A DNA stretch of 64,000 nucleotides from Methanoregula sp. GTDB lineage: Archaea > Halobacteriota > Methanomicrobia > Methanomicrobiales > Methanospirillaceae. Position numbers and translations under genes: made by a program. Positions 33,819 to 43,406 of the stretch are shown here, one piece after another; position 1 is the first letter of the stretch; every line of letters starts with the position of its first letter. The stretch covers positions 186,001-250,000 of the forward strand of contig JBAZQB010000001.1 of the NCBI GenBank assembly GCA_041645435.1, given 5' to 3'. Under the pieces are notes generated by a model. It was given only the letters and a program-made list of their open reading frames with translations, did no database searches and was not told the origin of the DNA.

Positions 33819-34520
33819 TTATTTTTTCCAGCCGAGTCGTTCCATCAGGGCACTGGTCTCATCCTGTGCCTTGCATCCTATACTGCGGGGCTGCACAACA
33901 AGCGTGATCGCATCTTTTAAAGGAATGCTCTTTCCCTTTTCCTTGCAAAGGATATATTCTCCATTAAAGCGCCTGAGAGCTTTTTCAAAGGCATCAAGAA
34001 TTTTTTTCCGGTTTTTAAGATCGCTTTTTTTTAATCCCATCAGGTGCTCGAATATCGAGACATCAATGAGCGTGCTTGCCATCCACCCGATCTCGCAGGT
34101 GTACCCGAAGATCCACGCAATATGTGAATTTTTTGTCGTTGAAATGAAATCATCGATATTGTTACCCACACTGCACGAGCCAATGAGCACACCTTCGATA
34201 TTGGAATAATTTGCGGCATTTCTGACGGCCTTGAACATCGCAGGGAGTTTCATGCCTGTCTTGGCTTTTAATCCCCCAATCCGTTTGCCGGTCCCATGCG
34301 CTGCAACATACAGGAAAAGCCGGTCCTCGCGGGTATTGGTCAGGTCATCTTCAAGTGCATGGCGGAACCCGGTCTTCTCATAAAAATTCGCATAATAGAT
34401 ATTGAAATCACCCTGGATACTTTCCAGCCCCTCTAAAAAAAGCAGAACCGAGGGGCGTTTGGGTTTCTGCTCCGGAGTCCACCAGAGCCCTTCAATGACC
34501 AGCAGTGCTGAGCTTGACAT
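33819..34520 (-). CDS. Caspase-like (CHAT/C14-type) hypothetical protein
   Basis: 233 residues. A strand-loop DRLFLYVAAHGTGK contains His75 and a second, 41 residues later, VLIGSCSVGNN contains Cys116. The His-Gly and xSCxxG signatures and their spacing fit the His/Cys dyad of caspase-like and CHAT peptidases. After the Cys comes HIAWIFGYTCEIGWMAS, like the helix-strand that follows in these folds. No extra sensor domain or membrane segment is fused. It could be a protease or an inactive relative; the assignment rests on motif spacing only. Confidence 0.5.
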   Translation of the reverse strand: MSSSALLVIEGLWWTPEQKPKRPSVLLFLEGLESIQGDFNIYYANFYEKTGFRHALEDDLTNTREDRLFLYVAAHGTGKRIGGLKAKTGMKLPAMFKAVRNAANYSNIEGVLIGSCSVGNNIDDFISTTKNSHIAWIFGYTCEIGWMASTLIDVSIFEHLMGLKKSDLKNRKKILDAFEKALRRFNGEYILCKEKGKSIPLKDAITLVVQPRSIGCKAQDETSALMERLGWKK

Positions 34521-34701
34521 GGTTTCACCAGTAACAAGTCTGTTAAACTATCAAAAGCACGCTGGCAGGATAAATATTTTGCAGGATTATCCTGACACCA
34601 ATGCATTTATCCCAAAAAAAGAGAACTTTTTTTATCATATTATTCATCGTATTAATTTTGGAGAAATTATCGGCAAATACATCATTCCCGGGGAAAATCA
34701 C

Positions 34702-35043
34702 GTGACAGAAAAAGACATTCCTCCTGAAGGTTCATCCACCTGCCTTAATCCGGAACCGGTATGCGATACACCAACTTCAGATTTTTCCGGAAGTGTAACC
34801 TTGGAACGACTCATCGATGAGACGGATGAGATGAGCCACCTGAACCAGCTCGTCCTGCTTCATGTGGATAGAAACGGGGGATTTACTACTCATGAGGCGT
34901 ATTTTTCCCTGGTGCAACCGATCTTGACTCTGCTCGAAAGAGAAATTCGGATAAAGTACTGGCCTGGCATGACAAAAAAGGATATGAAACTCGTGGTGCA
35001 GGACTGGATAGACTGCGAAATTGCAGCACTGCAAAAAAGATAA
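34702..35043 (+). CDS. Small hypothetical protein, GTG start
   Basis: About 113 residues from GTG 34702, which has GGGGA about 7 bases upstream; the frame is open further back to 34402 but that part is antisense to the caspase-like gene. The C-terminal 80 residues look structured: LERLIDETDEMSHLNQLVLL, DRNGGFTTHEAYFSLVQPIL and the end MKLVVQDWIDCEIAALQ. Family unknown. It is transcribed divergently from the caspase-like gene, so they may share control. Confidence 0.45.
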   Translation: MTEKDIPPEGSSTCLNPEPVCDTPTSDFSGSVTLERLIDETDEMSHLNQLVLLHVDRNGGFTTHEAYFSLVQPILTLLEREIRIKYWPGMTKKDMKLVVQDWIDCEIAALQKR

Positions 35044-35176
35044 TGCAATGTATTTGCCGTCCGGTACCGCAAATATAAAAAATCCTTCTTTCAGAATAAT
35101 GAAGAAAATTTCCGATTCGGTTAAAAACCAATTATTGTATCTCCAGATCTTTTCAGTCCAGAGAGAAATTAAAAAA

Positions 35177-36382
35177 TCAGATGAGATGGGTAATCCAGGT
35201 CCACATATTCTGGATACCGGTGGATATTACCACACCTGGATCGATCCCGAGCACGGGAAAGACAAAGATGAAGTACAGCACCGTGCCCAGCAGGCTGCCC
35301 AGGTTGGTCAGGGCCGCAACCAGAACCACTTTGAAGAGGGGGATTCTTGCCATCTCAGTAAGGGATTGGGCATCATAGATCTTCCGGAAATCCGACATAG
35401 GGGGTTTCCTGACTTTGGCTTCAACAAATGCGGCGATCCAGCCGGAATGAAGCATGGGGTTGAGCGAAGTCATCCATGCCACGGCAAAACTGGTTAGGGC
35501 TGAATACGGATGTCCGCCAGCTGCGAGAGTACCGATTGCCGCAAGCACGCCATGAATGATCACCCAGAAGAGGAAGGCATAGAGCAGTACTCCCCACCCG
35601 ACGCCGGAAAATGCAATTGCGGCGAGCAGGAATGCAAATAGTGCAGTGACCGTAAAACCGAAGATTTTTGCCCACGGGAAGGATTTAGGTTCCCGTGTAA
35701 GTGAATCGAACGGGGGCAGACTCGCCGGGTTTATGATATAATTTTCAATTCCCTGCCGGTGCCCGGCACCCACAACCGCGAGGATACGTCCTTCGGGGCG
35801 CTGCACTTTTAACAGGACCAGCTGGTGAGCGATATATGCGTCACGCTCATCGATCAGTGCACGGGCCCCGTTGGGAGAGAATTTACGGAATTCCACCATA
35901 ACCATATCGATGACATCCTGCTGCTTGAGCGATTCGATATCAATCTCCTGTCCGTTGTCAATTTCCGCAATGGAGATGACCAGTGCCCAGATCATCTTTA
36001 ATTTCTCTAAAAAACCCATTGCATTCCAGAAGCGAAGGAGTGTAAGGCGTATATCCCGGTCTACCAGTGCAATGGCAATGCCGCATCGTTCTGCCTCTTC
36101 GATCGCCGCTTTCATCTCGGCTCCGGGCTCAACCCCGACATCAAAACCGATCTTGCGCTGGAGATATGCCATCAGCCACTGGACCAGAAGAGTATTGAAA
36201 TTTTTTACTTCAAGGACATCATTTACCGAAGGATCCCGGCCCTGCTTTTTTAAGGCAGCATAGCGCGACTGGTCAAGTTCAATTGCAACGACATCCGGTT
36301 TATATTCCTCAATCGCCACCCGCACTTCATCGACGCTTTGCTGTGATACATGCGCTGTTCCGATTATTTTTATTTCGGCCAT
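35177..36382 (-). CDS. TraB/PrgY-family membrane protein
   Basis: About 401 residues from ATG 36382, with GGTGG just before it; the frame is open to 36478. The N-terminal ~230 residues are the TraB domain: IIGTAHVSQQSVDEV, DVVAIELDQSRYAAL, AVVGAGHRQGI. The C-terminal ~170 residues hold several membrane helices (FGFTVTALFAFLLAAIAFSG and onward). The two GxxH-type motifs are shared with TraB/GumN proteins, some of which are thought to be proteases. Archaeal members are common but functionally obscure. Confidence 0.88.
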   Translation of the reverse strand: MAEIKIIGTAHVSQQSVDEVRVAIEEYKPDVVAIELDQSRYAALKKQGRDPSVNDVLEVKNFNTLLVQWLMAYLQRKIGFDVGVEPGAEMKAAIEEAERCGIAIALVDRDIRLTLLRFWNAMGFLEKLKMIWALVISIAEIDNGQEIDIESLKQQDVIDMVMVEFRKFSPNGARALIDERDAYIAHQLVLLKVQRPEGRILAVVGAGHRQGIENYIINPASLPPFDSLTREPKSFPWAKIFGFTVTALFAFLLAAIAFSGVGWGVLLYAFLFWVIIHGVLAAIGTLAAGGHPYSALTSFAVAWMTSLNPMLHSGWIAAFVEAKVRKPPMSDFRKIYDAQSLTEMARIPLFKVVLVAALTNLGSLLGTVLYFIFVFPVLGIDPGVVISTGIQNMWTWITHLI

Positions 36383-36636
36383 TAACCACCGTGTTGTCAC
36401 CAGTATTGGCGTTGGGGGGTGATTAAGAATAGCGATGAGATGATTATAATTTTGAAAATTCAATAGGGGGTCATCCACGATTTTTGCTGGAATATGTTCT
36501 GTTTATTTATTACGCGCAGATTTTTTAAAAGCACAATATTTGCTACTGGCTACCGATTCGTCATGTTTTCACTGGGAAAAAAGATTATCAAACAGGGAAT
36601 TCTGACATTGATAAAAAAGGTACCTTGCCATCCGCA

Positions 36637-38142
36637 TTAATTTGGGGGTAGACGGTCCTGATCCTGAGACGTGTGGCTTATATCGATCTCGATCTCCCGG
36701 GCAATACCCATGATAATAATGATTACCGGTACAATCTCAAGTCGTCCTAACCACATCAGCAGGATAAATATCCATTTTATCGAGACCGGGCTTGCAGCAC
36801 TGATAAAACCTACGGTAAGTCCCACATTGCTCAATGCTGAGACAATCTCAAAAACAACCTCTTCTAACCGGAACGAGGTAATGTACAGATGCAGAGTCAT
36901 GATTGTTGCAATAAAAATCGTTATGACATACAACACTACAACCAGCAGATTCTTTGAGATGGCCAGTTCGGAGATCTCCTTTGACAGGGTATGCCCCCCG
37001 GATTTTAAGGGAACCAGCACGCGGCTGCTGACAAAGAACCTGCGGAACCACCATTTTACCCCGTCAAAGACCAGCATCACACGGTTTACTTTCACTCCGC
37101 CGGCAGAGCTGCCCATAGCTCCACCAATAAACATCAGCATGGCAACGACCGCAATCGGGATTGCCGCCCAGTAGTGTGGGTTTGAATTCTGGAGACCGCA
37201 GGTACACAGGCCGGAGACTGCAGTAAAGACACCCTGGCGGAATGCTGTAGTGATCGGCAGGTTTCCAAAGATAAACAGATCCAGTGACGTGATGACTGAT
37301 CCCACCAGCGCGATGAGCAGCAGAATTCTCACCGTTGGATCCCGCATCATGTTCAATACCTTGCCATGGTACAGGAAAAAAAAGACCTTAAACGGGATTG
37401 CTCCGGCAAGCATCACGGGAATAAGCAGGACTTCAAGAAGCGGGTTATTGTAATAGGTCAGGCTCCCCGCATGAAGGGTAAATCCGCCCGTAGCTATTGC
37501 TACCATGACAATATTGAGCGAGTCCCAGAGCGGTATTCCCGAGAGCATGATAAGGCCGGTGAATGCAAATGTAAGGACGAGGTAGATCATCCACATGCGG
37601 CGACTGGTTGAGACTGAGGCGGGAACCAGTTCCTCTTCCCGGCCTTCGGCGCGATAAAGCCGGAATAGCGATGTACGCGTCTTGCGGCGCAATGAAATCC
37701 CAAATACAATGATCCCAATACCGCCGATCCATTGCGTAAATGAGCGCCAGAAGAGAAGTGTTTTGGGAGTTGTATCGAGAGATGTGATCATGGTAAACCC
37801 GGTACCTGTCCAACCGGACATTGCCTCAAAAATACTATCCACATAACTCATGTGTAGCCCAAACACAAACGGAAGTGCGCCGATAAGTGCGATGGCAAGC
37901 CACGAAAGTGCGACAGCGGCAATCGTGATGGAAGAAGAAGGTTCGAGATCCTGGTGAGGGATGTGAGATATTACATACCCCAGCAGGATAAAAACGAGCG
38001 GAGCGGTTGCCATCGGCAGGATAAGGTCCCACTCGCGAAAAACAACGAGCACCAGAAACGGCAGGAGTGATACGACACCAAGGAACTCAAAGATCAGCCC
38101 CATGTCGTGCGCGATCATGGCGATATGCTCGATGCGCTTCAT
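36637..38142 (-). CDS. trkH: TrkH-type potassium uptake protein
   Basis: 501 residues with 10 or more membrane helices. The four selectivity-filter loops are visible as WTGTGFTMI, ATGGFTLHAG, LCTCGLQNS and NVGLTVGF. Forms the K+ channel subunit of Trk/Ktr systems and usually needs a cytoplasmic TrkA-like regulator, which is not encoded nearby. It lies back to back with a permease and close to kup, making a local potassium-uptake region. Confidence 0.9.
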   Translation of the reverse strand: MKRIEHIAMIAHDMGLIFEFLGVVSLLPFLVLVVFREWDLILPMATAPLVFILLGYVISHIPHQDLEPSSSITIAAVALSWLAIALIGALPFVFGLHMSYVDSIFEAMSGWTGTGFTMITSLDTTPKTLLFWRSFTQWIGGIGIIVFGISLRRKTRTSLFRLYRAEGREEELVPASVSTSRRMWMIYLVLTFAFTGLIMLSGIPLWDSLNIVMVAIATGGFTLHAGSLTYYNNPLLEVLLIPVMLAGAIPFKVFFFLYHGKVLNMMRDPTVRILLLIALVGSVITSLDLFIFGNLPITTAFRQGVFTAVSGLCTCGLQNSNPHYWAAIPIAVVAMLMFIGGAMGSSAGGVKVNRVMLVFDGVKWWFRRFFVSSRVLVPLKSGGHTLSKEISELAISKNLLVVVLYVITIFIATIMTLHLYITSFRLEEVVFEIVSALSNVGLTVGFISAASPVSIKWIFILLMWLGRLEIVPVIIIIMGIAREIEIDISHTSQDQDRLPPN

Positions 38143-38260
38143 CTGATAACCAAGGTGATTGGGCGGTTATTAGTGTTATGGGTATCGCTTTCTGATGTGA
38201 AGCAATAAAAAAATTGGACGAACCTATTAATTTCCTATCCTGCACAATAGGAGATCATTC

Positions 38261-39292
38261 ATGATCCGTATCCGAGCTGACCAGTTCCCGTCAATTCTTT
38301 TAATCGTTCTCATTATTGTGGCGTTTGTTGTATTCTGGTCAATTATGGATATGGTTCTTCTCGGTGCGTCGCTGGCAATCGTTCTCATTCCGCTCCATAA
38401 CCGGCTTTCATTCCACGTGAGACCATGGATCTCGGCATTGGTTATGACGCTGGCGGTGCTGGGAGTTTTTTGCATCATGGGATTGATCACCCTTGCAATA
38501 TTTTCTGCAAATGCTACTACCCTTTCCCAGATGTTTATCACCATCGGCAACTGGCTCAATAATCCCCTGACAAATCCCATGGCATATGGCATCCCGTTAA
38601 GCAAGACCACCCTTTCCGTTCTCTTACAGGAAGGAACCGAACTCTTTGTCGATTATAATAAAACCCTGATCACTTACCTTCCCGTTATCCTCTTCAAAAT
38701 GTTCGTCTTTTTCTTTACTCTTTTCATGCTCTTTTTACGAGGGGAGGAACTCCGGATAAAAATTATTGAACATGTACCTGGGCCATTAAAAAAATATATC
38801 AACCGTCTTTCCGATGCTACGGGAGACACCTTGTATGCCATCTATTATGTCCAGATTGTCATCGCGGTGCTTACGTTCTTCATTGCAATCCCGGTTTTTT
38901 ACCTGCTCGGGTATGGCGACATCATCTTTTATTCATATTTTGCTGCATTCTGTGAACTGATCCCTATTATCGGATCATCCGTTGCGTTTGTCCTTATCGG
39001 TGCCTATGCACTCTCAATTGGGGATACCCGTGGTGTGTTGATCCTCTTTTTCCTTGGGTACCTGATCGTTTCTCTTGTTCCTGAGGTTTATGTCCGCCCG
39101 GTCCTTGTCGGCAGGAGAGTGAAAATCCACCCGGTGATCATGTTCATCGGTATAATCGGGGGACTTCTCACTATGGGGCTTGCTGGTTTTGTCTTAGGGC
39201 CGCTGATCATTGTGCTTCTTATCACCAGTTACCGGATGTACACGGAAGAAAGGAAAGAACGCGGCTTGTCCTCATTTGCTGATGACCCGTAG
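38261..39292 (+). CDS. AI-2E family transporter
   Basis: 343 residues with about seven or eight membrane helices arranged as in the AI-2E (TqsA/PerM) family: LIVLIIVAFVVFWSI at the start, GYGDIIFYSYFAAFCELIPIIGS in the conserved core, and PEVYVRPVLVGRRVKIHPVIMFIG. The core carries the E-x-I-P-x-I-G motif. Some family members export autoinducer-2 or act as Na+/H+ antiporters; the substrate here is not known. Confidence 0.88.
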   Translation: MIRIRADQFPSILLIVLIIVAFVVFWSIMDMVLLGASLAIVLIPLHNRLSFHVRPWISALVMTLAVLGVFCIMGLITLAIFSANATTLSQMFITIGNWLNNPLTNPMAYGIPLSKTTLSVLLQEGTELFVDYNKTLITYLPVILFKMFVFFFTLFMLFLRGEELRIKIIEHVPGPLKKYINRLSDATGDTLYAIYYVQIVIAVLTFFIAIPVFYLLGYGDIIFYSYFAAFCELIPIIGSSVAFVLIGAYALSIGDTRGVLILFFLGYLIVSLVPEVYVRPVLVGRRVKIHPVIMFIGIIGGLLTMGLAGFVLGPLIIVLLITSYRMYTEERKERGLSSFADDP

Positions 39293-39366
39293 TCAACCGG
39301 AGAACATGTCTTTATTTAATTAAAAGGAAAGGATTATACCCTATTTCCGACGACTGGTAATAACGA

Positions 39367-41181
39367 ATGGCGAGCACTTCTTTTTCCATGCATGGAGTCG
39401 TCAAGTCACTGGGGCTTGTGTTTGGCGATATCGGTACCAGTCCGATTTATGCGCTGACTGCTATTTTTTTCCTCATTCCCCCGACACCGCAGAACATCAT
39501 GGGAATTCTCTCGCTGATTATCTGGACACTGATCACGCTTGTCACTGTCCAGTATACCTATCTCGCCATGCACCTTGGTAAAAAAGGTGAAGGCGGGACG
39601 ATTGTGCTCAAAGAGATCCTGCTACCGATGTTAAAATCCGGCAACCAGATCGCATTTGTCTCTCTTCTTGCCATTGTCGGTATAGCACTGTTTATTGGCG
39701 ATGGTGTGATCACCCCGGCGATCAGTATGCTTTCTGCTGTGGAAGGTATCACCCTCATCCCTGGTTTGGAAAATACTCCCCAGATACTGCTGATGCTCAT
39801 CGCGGGCATCATCGCGGTTGGTCTCTTTGCAATCCAGGCCCGGGGGAGCGAACGGGTGGCGTGGGCGTTCGGGCCGGTAATGGTCATCTGGTTTATTGCA
39901 CTTGCCGGTGCTGGTCTTGCTGCCATCTGGTTCTCACCCCAGGTACTGCTTGCAATTAACCCGATGTATGGTATCAATTACTTAGCCACTCACGGGCTTG
40001 AAGGCTTTTTAATCCTGTCTTCTGTCATACTTGTAGCAACGGGGGGCGAAGCGCTGTATGCAGATATGGGACATCTGGGCAGGGAGCCGATTGTCAAGGC
40101 ATGGTATCTTGTTTTTATTGCTCTGGTGATGAACTATCTTGGCCAGGGGGCATTTTTAATGACGCACCCCGGTGCTCACAACCTCCTCTTTGAGATGATC
40201 TTCTCGCAGTTCGAGATCCTGTACATCCCCTTTTTGATCCTGAGCATCGCAGCAACCATCATTGCATCGCAGGCCATGATCTCCGGGATCTTTTCTATTG
40301 TGTACCAGGGAATCACCACCCGTATCCTGCCGCTGTTACGGATTGAATATACTTCACCGCAACTCCGCTCCCAGATCTATATCGATATCGTAAACTGGGC
40401 ATTGCTCTTTGCGGTTCTCTTTGTCATTGCGATCTTCAGGTCTTCCAACAACCTCACGCTTGCCTACGGTCTCGCGGTGTGTGGCACCATGACAATTACC
40501 GGTATCCTTATCGCGTGGATTCTCATCCTTCGCGGGGAGGTTGTCAAGTCTTTAGTTGCAGTGACCATCTTTGTCATTACGGTTGTATTCCTGATCTCCA
40601 ACTTCCACAAGATTCCCTACGGGGGATACTGGTCCCTGCTGATCGCATTCATTCCATTCTGCATCATCATGATCTATGTGAACGGCCAGAAGAAACTCGC
40701 CGCTGCGTTAAGTCCGATTCCTCTGGATGATTTCTTAGTAAAATTCAATGAAGTCTACCCTTCAGTGAACAGGATCTCGGGTACTGCATTATTCTTTGCC
40801 AGGGACTTCCGGAAATTACCCCAGTATGTTCCCCGGATTATGTTTACCAATAATATCGTCTACGATGACAATATCATTATCTCGATCATACGTACGGAAC
40901 AGCCGTTCGGGGTAACCTGGGGTGTCACCCGCGAGATCACCCGCGGCCTCTCGATCTTTGAAATATATCTTGGCTACATGGAGATTGTCGATATCGGCAA
41001 TATTTTAAAAGAGGCAGAGATTGATGAGAAGACGATCTTCTATGGCATGGAAGATATCATTACGACCCATGTTGCCTGGCGTATTTTTGCGGCAATCAAA
41101 CGCCTTTCTCCCTCTGTCGTGCAGTTCTACAAGCTGCCATCCGATAAGATTCACGGCGTAGTGACAAGAGTGGATATGTAA
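39367..41181 (+). CDS. kup: Kup-type potassium transporter
   Basis: 604 residues, about 12 membrane helices and a soluble C-terminal part. The hallmark FGDIGTSPIYALTAIF is near residue 18, followed by KKGEGGTIVLKE and GDGVITPAISMLSAVEG. K+/H+ symporter. Its start follows the AI-2E permease by about 70 bases. Together with TrkH it suggests strong reliance on K+ uptake. Confidence 0.94.
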   Translation: MASTSFSMHGVVKSLGLVFGDIGTSPIYALTAIFFLIPPTPQNIMGILSLIIWTLITLVTVQYTYLAMHLGKKGEGGTIVLKEILLPMLKSGNQIAFVSLLAIVGIALFIGDGVITPAISMLSAVEGITLIPGLENTPQILLMLIAGIIAVGLFAIQARGSERVAWAFGPVMVIWFIALAGAGLAAIWFSPQVLLAINPMYGINYLATHGLEGFLILSSVILVATGGEALYADMGHLGREPIVKAWYLVFIALVMNYLGQGAFLMTHPGAHNLLFEMIFSQFEILYIPFLILSIAATIIASQAMISGIFSIVYQGITTRILPLLRIEYTSPQLRSQIYIDIVNWALLFAVLFVIAIFRSSNNLTLAYGLAVCGTMTITGILIAWILILRGEVVKSLVAVTIFVITVVFLISNFHKIPYGGYWSLLIAFIPFCIIMIYVNGQKKLAAALSPIPLDDFLVKFNEVYPSVNRISGTALFFARDFRKLPQYVPRIMFTNNIVYDDNIIISIIRTEQPFGVTWGVTREITRGLSIFEIYLGYMEIVDIGNILKEAEIDEKTIFYGMEDIITTHVAWRIFAAIKRLSPSVVQFYKLPSDKIHGVVTRVDM

Positions 41182-41240
41182 TTTTCCTGATAAAAAAGGA
41201 ATAATCTCTTTATCACGCCAGCACCAATATATCAGAGAGA

Positions 41241-41325
41241 GCGAGGGTTGCCGAGCCAGGTCAAAGGCGCTGGATTTAGGGTCCAGTCTTGCAGGAGTTC
41301 AGGGGTTCGAATCCCTTCCCTCGCA
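41241..41325 (+). tRNA. tRNA-Leu(UAG)
   Basis: Class II tRNA with a long variable arm. Acceptor GCGAGGG pairs with CCCTCGC, anticodon stem CTGGA/TCCAG surrounds TTTAGGG with anticodon TAG, and the T arm is AGGGG/CCCTT-like with TTCGAAT. Discriminator A, no CCA. An A/T-rich TTTATCA box near 41209 lies about 32 bases upstream, and a T-rich stretch follows. Confidence 0.95.
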
Positions 41326-41760
41326 TTTTATTACTCTTTTTGAATCTTTTTGGTACAATTACATGGAATGATTCCGGTCATACCGAACGCGGTCGTCTAT
41401 TTTTTCTGTATCTTTAGTAGATCTCCACCATATCGTCACAGAACAAAATCTCATAGTGGCTATGTGCGGCATCTGAATTCCATCTGTTTCTTCGATTTTC
41501 TTTTCAGGAATCCCACAATCCTCCATATCATCTGATGTGGTTTGTTGTACGTGATTAATCAAAACGGGATTGAAAATGCATCGCTGGTCTAACATACCAG
41601 ATGATGAATAGTGGGGTTACTTAGATCTGTAAATCTAGAAAGCAAAAAGCAAACAGGAAATTATTTAGTCAATTCCTAAGTTGAGAAAAATTCACCGACT
41701 GATTATCAGTGAAACTCCGGATATGAACCGGGCTAATTGGTATGCCCAAAAGAAAAAAGA
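41326..41760. other. Intergenic region
   Basis: About 435 bases. It holds T runs right after the tRNA, then A/T-rich sequence; the last ~130 bases form the left end of the tandem pilin repeat. A minus-strand frame (41359-41595) is open but has no supporting feature. Confidence 0.4.
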
Positions 41761-42210
41761 TTAGAATTTTTTATCTATGAGCATTTGCGTGGTGCCATCG
41801 CTGAAATAGCCGGTTAATATTACCCGTTTGCCTTTGATAGTGGCTGTAGTGGTATTAAACTTGCCGACTGCTATGGATGCTAATGGAAGTATTACTTGTT
41901 CCTCGCCGCCGTCTATAGAGACATTGACCTGAGTAAGAGAATTGAGATCAGGTCCTCCCGTAATAGTGGCAACCCCATAATTTGTTGCATTGCTCGTAAG
42001 AGTCATACCAACTGTCTTGGTGCTCTGGATGTTCCCTGCCATGCCGAACACGAATGCAGCGATAACCGCTGCGAGAATCACCGTGATTGCGACCATTAAG
42101 ATCACACCAATGACCGGTGATACTGCTTCTTCATTTTTTTTGGTAAATGCCATAAGTTAAGACTCCTTAAACATGCCCCAAGAGGGACATGACAATGTGT
42201 AATTACGTTA
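41634..42210. repeat. Tandem pilin duplication, unit A
   Basis: About 577 bases starting at TCTAGAA. Near-identical to unit B (42424-42999), with scattered substitutions and one single-base indel in the flanks (offset 790 upstream of the gene, 789 within it) and no difference that I can find inside the pilin gene. The spacer (42211-42423) is unique. Confidence 0.9.
41761..42153 (-). CDS. Archaeal type IV pilin (copy A)
   Basis: 130 residues with a class III signal: short basic-acidic leader KKNEEAVSPVIGVI, predicted to be cut by an EppA-like peptidase before AVSPVIG, then a ~22-residue hydrophobic helix that packs the pilus core. The mature part is small and beta-rich with N-glycosylation sequons (NAT, NVS, NTT). 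ATG 42153 has GGAGT about 8 bases upstream, and a TATA-like ATATGTTTA stands near 42222-42230. DUF1628-type pilin; its protein is identical to copy B. Confidence 0.9.
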   Translation of the reverse strand: MAFTKKNEEAVSPVIGVILMVAITVILAAVIAAFVFGMAGNIQSTKTVGMTLTSNATNYGVATITGGPDLNSLTQVNVSIDGGEEQVILPLASIAVGKFNTTTATIKGKRVILTGYFSDGTTQMLIDKKF

Positions 42211-42423
42211 ATACCAATGTAAACATATAAGGATGTTGTTGATTATGTAATATCCAGCACTCACTTGATCTAATGAGTGATGAAACAGGTTGAAAGAGAA
42301 ATCTTTTCGGAAACCGTACAATCTATCGTATGTTCTGATGTAGGTTATTGTACGGGGAACTAAACAGGATTGCGATCGAGTCTGCCTGATACCAAATTGT
42401 GTGGGGAATGTAAAACTGGCGAT

Positions 42424-42999
42424 TCTAGAAAACAAAAAGCAAACAGGAAATTATTTAGTCAATTCCTAAGTTGAGAACAATTCACCGACTGGTTATCAGT
42501 GAAACTCCGGATATGAACCGGCTAATGAGTATGCCCAAAAGAAAAAAGATTAGAATTTTTTATCTATGAGCATTTGCGTGGTGCCATCGCTGAAATAGCC
42601 GGTTAATATTACCCGTTTGCCTTTGATAGTGGCTGTAGTGGTATTAAACTTGCCGACTGCTATGGATGCTAATGGAAGTATTACTTGTTCCTCGCCGCCG
42701 TCTATAGAGACATTGACCTGAGTAAGAGAATTGAGATCAGGTCCTCCCGTAATAGTGGCAACCCCATAATTTGTTGCATTGCTCGTAAGAGTCATACCAA
42801 CTGTCTTGGTGCTCTGGATGTTCCCTGCCATGCCGAACACGAATGCAGCGATAACCGCTGCGAGAATCACCGTGATTGCGACCATTAAGATCACACCAAT
42901 GACCGGTGATACTGCTTCTTCATTTTTTTTGGTAAATGCCATAAGTTAAGACTCCTTAAACATGCCCCAAAAGGGACACGACAATGTGTAATTACGTTA
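42424..42999. repeat. Tandem pilin duplication, unit B
   Basis: Second unit of the ~577-base tandem repeat, same orientation as unit A. Together the units create an opportunity for unequal recombination or conversion between the two pilin genes. Confidence 0.9.
42550..42942 (-). CDS. Archaeal type IV pilin (copy B)
   Basis: Protein identical to copy A at 41761-42153, and the gene bases also appear identical over the coding region. The upstream sequence diverges beyond 42999, where it has its own TATA-like TATATTTACA box (about 43006-43017). The two copies may therefore be expressed differently. Recent duplication or gene conversion is likely. Confidence 0.9.
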   Translation of the reverse strand: MAFTKKNEEAVSPVIGVILMVAITVILAAVIAAFVFGMAGNIQSTKTVGMTLTSNATNYGVATITGGPDLNSLTQVNVSIDGGEEQVILPLASIAVGKFNTTTATIKGKRVILTGYFSDGTTQMLIDKKF

Positions 43000-43406
43000 G
43001 TCCGCTTGTAAATATATAATAATATCATTTAAGGCTGTAAAAATCATATGAGCCGGATAAGGATTCCTCCAGTAACTCACAATGAATCCTGATTCGTGAA
43101 ATGCTGATGTAAGATTTTCAGTCAGATGTTGATTGTTTTTCATCTAGATCATACTCAGAAACAATGAACTCGTAAATTAAGCTTTGATTAAATATTCAAC
43201 TGATCCTTCTCTCTCTGCACGGAAATTTTCAATAGCAATCACGACAGTATCTAAAAAATGTGTCCGGATCAATCGTACCTTATTGAAACCTTTATGGTGA
43301 ATTTTTATGGATCTTTTTTGCCACTTGAATTATACTATGGTTGACTGTAAAAAGGTTGCCGGAAATCTACTATTGCTCGCCATCGTATTATTGGAAAAAA
43401 AGAGTT
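43000..43406. other. Intergenic region
   Basis: About 400 bases between pilin copy B and the converging end of the DUF1743-like gene. It contains the promoter of pilin B at its left end; I see nothing else that I can support. Confidence 0.35.

Noticed and set aside
41359..41595. Minus-strand open frame of 78 codons after tRNA-Leu
   Set aside because: No ribosome binding site or recognisable motif. It may be a relic, but cannot be supported.
41896..42099. Plus-strand frames of 67 codons antisense to each pilin copy
   Set aside because: They recur only because the pilin gene is duplicated; the other strand has the pilin signal and ribosome binding site.
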